NCBI GenBank assembly: GCA_026399375.1
Contig: JAPLRD010000044.1
Location: 1-46,449, forward strand
Origin: Pseudomonadota bacterium
Lineage (GTDB): Bacteria > Pseudomonadota > Gammaproteobacteria > Burkholderiales > SG8-39
Length of the DNA stretch: 46,449 bases
Reading direction: 5' to 3'
The notes below the pieces were generated by a model. That model was not told where the DNA came from. It ran no database searches and worked only from the letters and a program-made list of their open reading frames with translations. A program made the translations under genes and the position numbers. Shown here piece by piece: positions 38,197 through 46,449 of the stretch. Each line of letters opens with the position of its first letter. Position 1 is the first letter of the stretch.

Positions 38197-38784
38197 CTAG
38201 GCACGCAGCGGAATGAGCATTTGTCGTTCGAGCGTCTCGTGCGCCAGCAGCCAGCGCTTGATCTCGATCAGGTAGCCGTTGCTGTGGTGGGCGAATCCGC
38301 CGAGGCCATTGGCGGCGACAACCCGATGGCAGGGAATCACAAGCGGGAAATGGTTCGTGCCGCAGGCCTGGCCCACGGGCCGCGGCCCGCTTTGCAGGGT
38401 GCGCGCCATTTCTCCGTAGGTCATGGTCTTGCCGCGGGGAATAGCGGCAATCAGGTCCCATACGCGGCGCTGGAACGCCGTACCGACGCCTTGTTTCAGC
38501 GGCAGATTGAAGCGAAAGCCCGGATCGGCGACATATTTTTCGATTTGCACGCCAACCCGTTCGGCCAGGGCGTTTGAAGAGGCTTGGGTGCCGGCGCTGC
38601 GCGGCAAATAGACGACCTCGGCCAGCACATCTCCTTCTGTTCGCACGCCCACGAGTCCGAACGGGGTGTCGAATTTCGCCTGATATGCGCTCAAGGCGGT
38701 CCTGCTGCCCGAACCGGGACGAGACGCTGGCGAAAGTGGAGTTCCCGCTTTTTTCACGATTCCGGGAGCAGCTTGGATCGGCAT
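38197..38784 (-). CDS. ogt: Methylated-DNA--[protein]-cysteine S-methyltransferase
   Basis: FQRRVWDLIAAIPRGKTMTYGEMAR; active-site PCHRVV; GYLIEIKRWLLAHE. Confidence 0.9.
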   Translation of the reverse strand: MPIQAAPGIVKKAGTPLSPASRPGSGSRTALSAYQAKFDTPFGLVGVRTEGDVLAEVVYLPRSAGTQASSNALAERVGVQIEKYVADPGFRFNLPLKQGVGTAFQRRVWDLIAAIPRGKTMTYGEMARTLQSGPRPVGQACGTNHFPLVIPCHRVVAANGLGGFAHHSNGYLIEIKRWLLAHETLERQMLIPLRA

Positions 38785-39067
38785 CGGTAACCAGATGATT
38801 ATTAAAAAATAAACTCAAAAACCCTGAAGCTGTGCAGCAAACGGATTATACAAGCAAGCCGGAAAACTCGGCCAATTCGCTGGAATCATGCTAACATCTT
38901 GAATTTTCTCGCCTTCCGAAGCCACTTTTGGGCACGCCCAATTCAGCTCTGGTCAAGGTTCCTCAGCCAGGGTTCGAGCAATATCCGGCAGTGCCAAGCG
39001 CTTATTTGACGCTTTTTGTTCTGCCGGCCCGCGATACGACCTGAAAATCCTTTTAGACTGATTCCCC

Positions 39068-40924
<1,857 letters not shown>

Positions 40925-40945
40925 TCACTTTCCGCCGTTATGGAA

Positions 40946-40960
40946 GGCCCGCTCCGGGCC
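40946..40960. terminator. Possible bidirectional hairpin between convergent typA and TRAP permease genes
   Basis: GGCCCG-CTC-CGGGCC; no clear T-tract on either side. Confidence 0.3.
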
Positions 40961-40973
40961 GACCTGTCTCCGC

Positions 40974-43013
40974 TCAGGCAGGTGCGACCGGCAGCTTGCC
41001 GCGCCGCATGAACTGTAGCGCGAGCGCGGCGATCACCAGGCCGAATCCGATCAGATCGGCGATGCGCGTCGGATAGACGAGCGCGAATCCCGCGACGATC
41101 AGCATCCAGCGCTCGAGCAGGTTGGTCTTGATCAGCGCCCAACCCTGGAAGCCTCCAGCCAGCGCCGCGATGCCGACGGCCGCGGTCAGCGTGACCTCGG
41201 CGATCGACCACCAGTTGGCCGTGGCCAGCGCCTTGGTGGAACCCATCAGCAGCAATCCCTGCCCGCTGGGGTCGAGTACGAACATGAACGGCACCAGGAA
41301 TGCGGGGACGGTGTACTTCCAGCATTGCAGCGTGGTCTTGTACGGGTCGCCGCCGGTGATCGCCGCGGCCGCGAACGGAGACAGCGCCGTGGGCGGGGAG
41401 ACTTCCGACAGCACGGCGTAATAGAAGATGAACATGTGCGCGGCGAAGTCGGGCACGCCGAGCTTGATCAGCGCCGGCGCCGCAATCACGGCGCAGATGA
41501 TGTAGGAGGCGGTCACCGGCACCGCCAGTCCGACGATCCACACCACCAGCGAGGTGTAGATCGCGGTCAGCAGGAGCGAGCCGCCGGCATAATCGATCAC
41601 GATGGAACTGAACTTGAGCCCGAGTCCGGTGAGCGTCACCACGCCGACGATGATGCCGGCGCCGGCGCAGGTGGCGGCGACGTTGAGCACGCCGATGGAT
41701 CCGCCCTCCATCGCCTTGACGAACGGCGACTTGAAGATCAGCTCGGCGATGCGGCCTTTGCCGCGGAACAGGTCGTAGGAGAACAGGGACGTGTCGCTGC
41801 GCAGGAAACTGGTCAGGAGCGACACCACGGTCGCCCAGAACACCGACAGCACCGGCGAGAAGCCCCACATCATGAAGGCGACGATGGAAATCAGCGAGAG
41901 GAAGTGATACCAGTAATGCCGCGTGAGGTTCCACACGGTATCGACCTTCTCGATCAAGAGCTCGCCCATGTGGTACTTGCGCGCATCGATCTCGACCATC
42001 AGGAACAGCGCGAGGTAGAACAGGATGGTCGGGATGCAGGCGATCAGCAGCACGTCGGGATAGGAGATCTTCAGGAACTCGACAATCAGGAAGGCCGCGG
42101 CGCCCAGCACCGGCGGCGAAATAATCGCGCCCAGCCCACCGGCGGAGAGCAAGCCGCCGGCGGCGTTCTTCTCGTAGCCGGCCTTGGCCAGCATAGGATA
42201 AGCGACCGCGCCCAGCGTCACCGTGGTCGCGACGCCGGAACCCGAGGGCCCGCCGAGCAGAAACGAGGCGAGGACTACCGAGCGTCCCGCGCCGGTAGGC
42301 TTGCCGCCCATCGCCGAAAAGGAGAAATCGATATAGAACTTGCCGGCGCCGGAATACTGCAGGAACGCGCCGAAAATGGTGAACAGGATGATGAGCGAGG
42401 AGGACACGTCCACGGCCACTCCGTAGATCCCCTCCAGCGTCATGTACATATGCCCGACCAGCCGGCCGACTTCGTAGCCCTTGTGCGTCCAGGGGTGGGG
42501 CAGGTAGGAGCCGAACAGGGCGTAGAGTATGAACGCGCTGGTGATCGCGGGCATGATCCAGCCGTTGGTTCGGCGCATGATCTCCATCACCATCAGCATC
42601 AGGGCGACGCCGAAAAAGATGTCCCAGTTCTCGGGCGAGGTGTTGCGGTCGGTAAAGTCGTCGCCGCCCTGGATCAGGTAAGCCGCCACGGCGACCGACA
42701 GCAGCGCGAGCACCCAGTCCCACCACATGATGCGGTGGCGATAGCGTTGCGCCACTGGAAACACCAGAAACGAAAGAAACAGCACCATGGCCACGTGTAC
42801 CGGACGCAGCGTCTGCGTGGCGAGGATACCGTAGGCGGTATAAAGGTGGAACGCGGACATCGCCACTGCGCTGAAGGTGATGAACGCTGCGAGCCGGCCG
42901 CTCAGCTTGTTGGCTGCGCCCTCTTCCTCCTCGATGAACTCTTCGGCTTTTTTCAGCGCTTCGTCGCTGATGACGGTCTCGTCGTTTTGCTGCGGTCTGG
43001 TTTGCTCACTCAT
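40974..43013 (-). CDS. TRAP transporter fused permease subunit (TAXI-type, 4TM/12TM)
   Basis: Large polytopic protein; GGPSGSGVATTVTLGAVAYPMLAKAGYEKNAAGGLLSAGGLGAIISPPVLGAAAFLI. Confidence 0.93.
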   Translation of the reverse strand: MSEQTRPQQNDETVISDEALKKAEEFIEEEEGAANKLSGRLAAFITFSAVAMSAFHLYTAYGILATQTLRPVHVAMVLFLSFLVFPVAQRYRHRIMWWDWVLALLSVAVAAYLIQGGDDFTDRNTSPENWDIFFGVALMLMVMEIMRRTNGWIMPAITSAFILYALFGSYLPHPWTHKGYEVGRLVGHMYMTLEGIYGVAVDVSSSLIILFTIFGAFLQYSGAGKFYIDFSFSAMGGKPTGAGRSVVLASFLLGGPSGSGVATTVTLGAVAYPMLAKAGYEKNAAGGLLSAGGLGAIISPPVLGAAAFLIVEFLKISYPDVLLIACIPTILFYLALFLMVEIDARKYHMGELLIEKVDTVWNLTRHYWYHFLSLISIVAFMMWGFSPVLSVFWATVVSLLTSFLRSDTSLFSYDLFRGKGRIAELIFKSPFVKAMEGGSIGVLNVAATCAGAGIIVGVVTLTGLGLKFSSIVIDYAGGSLLLTAIYTSLVVWIVGLAVPVTASYIICAVIAAPALIKLGVPDFAAHMFIFYYAVLSEVSPPTALSPFAAAAITGGDPYKTTLQCWKYTVPAFLVPFMFVLDPSGQGLLLMGSTKALATANWWSIAEVTLTAAVGIAALAGGFQGWALIKTNLLERWMLIVAGFALVYPTRIADLIGFGLVIAALALQFMRRGKLPVAPA

Positions 43014-43079
43014 GGCTCGAGCCCCCTTTATTGTGCGGCGGCGTTGCGCCTTGGATCCCGGCCTGCCCCGAGGCGGGCT

Positions 43080-43111
43080 AAAACGAAAAGACCCCGCCGG
43101 CTGGCAGGGTC
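43080..43111 (-). terminator. Rho-independent terminator downstream of the TAXI receptor gene, upstream of the permease
   Basis: Minus strand GACCCTGCC-AGCC-GGCGGGGTC (9-bp stem, one G-T pair) followed by TTTTCGTTTT. Confidence 0.75.
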
Positions 43112-43139
43112 GTGGCGGAGAAAGTGCCCAAACGGAGTC

Positions 43140-44105
43140 TCAGTTGAGCTTGATACCCTTCTCTGCGAAGTACTTTGCCGCGCCCGGGTGGAACGGGATC
43201 GGCGAGGCCGAGGCCTTCTGGTTCTCGAGCTTGAAGTTCTCCGCTTCCTTGTGCACGTTGATCAGGTCCTGGCGCTTGTCGAAAATCGTCTTCACGATGT
43301 TGTAGGCGGTCATGTCGTCCATGTTGGCGTTGGCGACGAGAACGTTCATCACCGAGGACTGATTGTTGTCGGCGTCCATGCCGCGATAGGTCGCCTTCGG
43401 GATGACGTCCTCGATGTACAGGTTGCCGTACTTCTTGTTCATCGCCGGCACCAGGTCGGCGTGGTCGATCATCTTGATCTTCGTGCCCGGCGTGTTGGCG
43501 ATGTCGGTCACCGCGGCGGTCGGCAGCCCGCCGACCCAGAAGAAGGCGTCGATCTTGCCGTCCTTCATCGCGTTCACCGACTCGGCTACGCCCAGGCGCT
43601 CGCGCTTCATGTCCTTGTCCTTGTCCAGGCCGGCGGCCTCGATCACGCGAAAGGCCATCACTTCGGTGGCGCTCCCGGGCGAGCCCGTCGATACGTGCTT
43701 GCCTTTGAGGTCGGCGATTTTGTTGACGCCCCGGCCTTCGACCGACACCACATGCATGCGGTTCGGATACAGGATCATCAGCGTGCGCACCGCTACTTTG
43801 TTGCCCTTGAACTTGTCCTCGCCCTTGAACGCGTCCAGGGTCGCGTCGGCCATCGTCAGCGCGATGTAGGGTTTGCCGCTGCCGATCAGCTTGAGATTGT
43901 CGACCGAGCCGCCGGTGACTTCGGCGGTGGCATCCATGCCGGGGATGAACTTGGAAAACACGGCCGCCATGCCGCCGCCCAGCGGGTAATACACGCCGCC
44001 GGTGCCGCCGGTGGCGATTGAAATGTTGATCTTGTTCTGGGCCGCGACCGGCGCGGCAAGTGCGATCAGGGTGGCAGCGCCTAGTGCTTGGAACAGCTTG
44101 TTCAT
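43140..44105 (-). CDS. TAXI family TRAP transporter solute-binding protein
   Basis: Signal peptide MNKLFQALGAATLIALAAPVAAQ; ISIATGGTGGVYYPLGGGMAAVF; VSTGSPGSATEVMAFRVIEAAGL. Confidence 0.92.
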   Translation of the reverse strand: MNKLFQALGAATLIALAAPVAAQNKINISIATGGTGGVYYPLGGGMAAVFSKFIPGMDATAEVTGGSVDNLKLIGSGKPYIALTMADATLDAFKGEDKFKGNKVAVRTLMILYPNRMHVVSVEGRGVNKIADLKGKHVSTGSPGSATEVMAFRVIEAAGLDKDKDMKRERLGVAESVNAMKDGKIDAFFWVGGLPTAAVTDIANTPGTKIKMIDHADLVPAMNKKYGNLYIEDVIPKATYRGMDADNNQSSVMNVLVANANMDDMTAYNIVKTIFDKRQDLINVHKEAENFKLENQKASASPIPFHPGAAKYFAEKGIKLN

Positions 44106-44271
44106 GGCAATCTCCTCGTGGTGGTTCGACGATGTTCCTTGCGGCATTTGGTTTGAATGCGATTGCCGCTTCGGTTCGAAGTATATATCAATTGCCGCGG
44201 GCCCCGGCTTGGTTCGCCTATGAAAGTAGCGGCTATACTTGCCCTTCCTCGCCTTCTTTGTTGGGGTCATC

Positions 44272-44970
44272 ATGAGCGTCATGAAATGGCTGTTGTTTGC
44301 GGCGTCGCTGTCGCTCGCCGGCAATGCGGCCGCGGCCGAGCCGGCGCCGCGCTACAGCGTCGTCGAACTGCAGGCCGAAGCGCAGCGCGAAGTGGCGAAC
44401 GACACGCTGAACGCCAGCCTCTACGTGGAAATGAACGATGCCAATCCGGCAACGCTCGCCAGCGCCATCAACAGGAGCGTCAACGAGGCGCTGCGGATGG
44501 CGAAAGACCACAAGGGCGTGCGCGTGCGCTCCGGGGGCAATCAGACCTATCCCGTGTACGCCAAGGGCAACGCGCTGCAGGGCTGGCGCGGACGCGCCGA
44601 GATCCGCATCGAAAGCAGGGATTTTCAGGAAGCATCGGGCCTGATCGGCAAGCTGCAAGCCGGGATGCAGTTGGGCAGCCTGGGCTTTTCCGTTTCGCCC
44701 GAAGCGCGACGACTGGCCGAGAACGAGCTGATCGTAGAAGCCGTTGCGGCATTCAAGGCGCGCGCGGAAATTGTGAAAGGCGCGCTTTCCGGCCGGGGAT
44801 ACAAGATTCAGCGGCTGAACGTGAACAGCGGCAGCAGCGCGCCGCCGCCGCGTTTCGCCATGGCGCGCGCGCTGTCCGCGGGCGCGCCCGAGGTGGCCGC
44901 GCCCGATCTTGCGGGCGGCGTGAGCATGGTCACGGTGAACGTCGGCGGTGCGATTGAAGTTCTCGATTAG
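44272..44970 (+). CDS. SIMPL (DUF541)-domain periplasmic protein
   Basis: Signal peptide MSVMKWLLFAASLSLAGNAAAAE; VELQAEAQREVANDTLNASLYVEMNDANPATLASAIN...VRVRSGGNQTYPVY..GWRGRAEIRIES. Confidence 0.82.
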   Translation: MSVMKWLLFAASLSLAGNAAAAEPAPRYSVVELQAEAQREVANDTLNASLYVEMNDANPATLASAINRSVNEALRMAKDHKGVRVRSGGNQTYPVYAKGNALQGWRGRAEIRIESRDFQEASGLIGKLQAGMQLGSLGFSVSPEARRLAENELIVEAVAAFKARAEIVKGALSGRGYKIQRLNVNSGSSAPPPRFAMARALSAGAPEVAAPDLAGGVSMVTVNVGGAIEVLD

Positions 44971-44997
44971 CGCCGCGTCGCCGGTTTCTCGCCGCAG

Positions 44998-46170
44998 ATG
45001 AAAGGGGTCGCCCTTCCGCTCGCGATCACGCTCGCGGTGCAAGCCTTGACGTCCATGGCGATGATTGCGCCCGCGGTCATGGCGCCGGTGGTGGCGCTCG
45101 AGCTCGGTGTCGCGCCGCAGGCAATAGGCTGGTTCGTGGCGCTCGAGTACCTGTTCGCGATGTCCTCGGGGCTGGCTTGCGGCGCACTCATCTGGCGCTT
45201 CGGGCCCATACGCGTGTGCCAGATATCCGTTGTCCTTGCGGCGGCGGGCCTCGCCGCCGGTACCACCGCTTTATTGCCGCTGGTGTTTGCCGCCGCCGGG
45301 TTGATCGGCTCGGGTTATGGCCTGGTCAATCCGGTGAGTTCCCACATACTTGCGCGTGCGGCGCCGCCGCGCATGATGTCGCTCATCTTTTCGATCAAGC
45401 AGACCGGCGTGCCCCTGGGCGGCGCGCTCGCCGGCGCCCTGGTGCCGCCCCTGGTCCTCTACCTGAGCTGGCGCTGGAGCGCGGCGGTGGTGGCGCTGCT
45501 CTGCCTCGCCCTTGCAATGCTGACACAGCCCGTGCGCGCCGCGGAACAGAGAGGCGCCGGGACCGCTGCCACGGCGGGTTTTCTTGCGCCGCTGCGCCTG
45601 GTGTTCGCGAATCCGCCGGTGCTGGAACTTGCAATCGTTTCGCTGATCTTCGGCACGGCGCAGCTCGCGCTGTTCACCTATTTCGTTTCCTATCTGAATC
45701 TGGAACTGGGTTACAGCCTGGTCGCGGCCGGCCTGATTTATTCCTCGGCCCATGCGGCCGGCATCGTCGGGCGCATGGTCTGGGGCGTGGTCGCCGATCG
45801 CTGGCTCTCGCCGCGCGTGACGCTGGGAATGCTGGGCGTGATGATGGCGGCATCCGGCGTGGCGGTGGCGAGCTTCAGCGTCAACTGGCCGCTGCCGACG
45901 GTGATTCTGGCGAGCGCGCTGTTCGGCGCGTCCGCAGTCGGCTGGAACGGCGTTTATCTCGCCGAGGTCGCACGGCTTGCGCCTCCGGGCCAGGTCGGCG
46001 CGATCACCGGAGGCACGCAGGTTCTGACCTTCATCGGCGCGTTGACGGCACCGCCCTTGTTCGGCCTCGTCGTCGGGCTGGCCGGGGGCTACGGCAATGC
46101 CTACCTCGTGTTCTGCGTGCTGCCCGGCCTCGCGGGCGCATACCTGCTTGCGCGCGCGCGACGGGGATGA
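44998..46170 (+). CDS. MFS transporter
   Basis: 12-TM-like hydrophobic profile; AGLIGSGYGLVNPVSSHILARAAPPRMMSLIFSIKQTGVPLGGALAGAL. Confidence 0.88.
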   Translation: MKGVALPLAITLAVQALTSMAMIAPAVMAPVVALELGVAPQAIGWFVALEYLFAMSSGLACGALIWRFGPIRVCQISVVLAAAGLAAGTTALLPLVFAAAGLIGSGYGLVNPVSSHILARAAPPRMMSLIFSIKQTGVPLGGALAGALVPPLVLYLSWRWSAAVVALLCLALAMLTQPVRAAEQRGAGTAATAGFLAPLRLVFANPPVLELAIVSLIFGTAQLALFTYFVSYLNLELGYSLVAAGLIYSSAHAAGIVGRMVWGVVADRWLSPRVTLGMLGVMMAASGVAVASFSVNWPLPTVILASALFGASAVGWNGVYLAEVARLAPPGQVGAITGGTQVLTFIGALTAPPLFGLVVGLAGGYGNAYLVFCVLPGLAGAYLLARARRG

Positions 46171-46449
46171 ACATTCAGGCACCCACCAGGGAACATCCGC
46201 CGGGCGAGGCCGTGCTGCTCGCGCACGGTCTGTGGATGGGCGGCTGGGCGATGCAGGGGCTTCGCCTGCTGTTGTCGCGCGGCGGCTACGCCGCCCACAC
46301 CTTCGACTATCGTTCCAGGGCGCAGGGTCTGGATGAGCATGCGCGCCTGCTCGCCGCGCGCATCGCCGCATTGCGACAGCCGCAGGTCCATCTGGTCGGC
46401 CACAGCCTGGGCGGTCTGGTGATACTGCGCTATTTGAAAAAACACGGCG
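46167..46449 (+). CDS. Alpha/beta hydrolase, partial at the right window edge
   Basis: ATGA overlap with the MFS gene; MNIQAPTREHPPGEAVLLAHGLWMGGWAM...VHLVGHSLGGLVILRYL (GHSLGG nucleophile elbow). Open at the window end, so absent from the ORF track. Confidence 0.8.
   Translation, partial: MNIQAPTREHPPGEAVLLAHGLWMGGWAMQGLRLLLSRGGYAAHTFDYRSRAQGLDEHARLLAARIAALRQPQVHLVGHSLGGLVILRYLKKHG

Noticed and set aside
36890-38818. 642-aa minus-strand ORF across ybaK, xerD and ogt
   Set aside because: Alternative frame overlapping three clear genes; Arg/Ala-rich composition typical of an out-of-frame high-GC ORF.
41325-44021. 898-aa plus-strand ORF opposite the TAXI-TRAP genes
   Set aside because: Exactly antisense to well-supported TRAP permease and receptor genes; rich in R/H/G/D/Q as expected from the complementary frame of high-GC coding DNA; no recognisable domain.

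Overview
The window looks like a chromosomal segment of a proteobacterium, probably betaproteobacterial from gene content (not tested). It is dominated by a surface-glycan biosynthesis and export locus, almost entirely on the minus strand. From left to right: (i) an IS-like end that appears to truncate a HEPN-type gene, next to an intact HTH-nucleotidyltransferase (MNT) gene with a striking operator and promoter; (ii) about 28 kb of glycan genes, including galE, many GT2/GT4 glycosyltransferases, a polymerase-like membrane protein, an acyltransferase, a NeuD/DegT pair, two FkbM methyltransferases, Wzm/Wzt ABC export genes, asnB and a UDP-glucuronate decarboxylase; (iii) a CcdAB-like toxin-antitoxin pair; (iv) a Sel1-repeat protein, a lytic transglycosylase, EpsE/EpsL-like export genes, a WecA-like transferase and plsY; (v) housekeeping genes folB, ybaK, xerD, ogt and typA/bipA; (vi) a TAXI-TRAP transporter, a SIMPL-domain protein, an MFS transporter and a partial alpha/beta hydrolase. 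No RNA genes or CRISPR arrays were recognised. The most interesting signals are small-scale. The MNT gene has two TACCC-N5-GGGTA-type operators 21 bp apart around its -10 box, one containing the start codon. A Trm112-methyltransferase gene is split by a frameshift. A REP sequence is translated into a signal-peptide region. Two long palindromic intergenic elements belong to one family, and a terminator lies inside the TAXI-TRAP operon. I found no clearly new multi-gene system. All family calls come from motif recognition and memory, with no database search.
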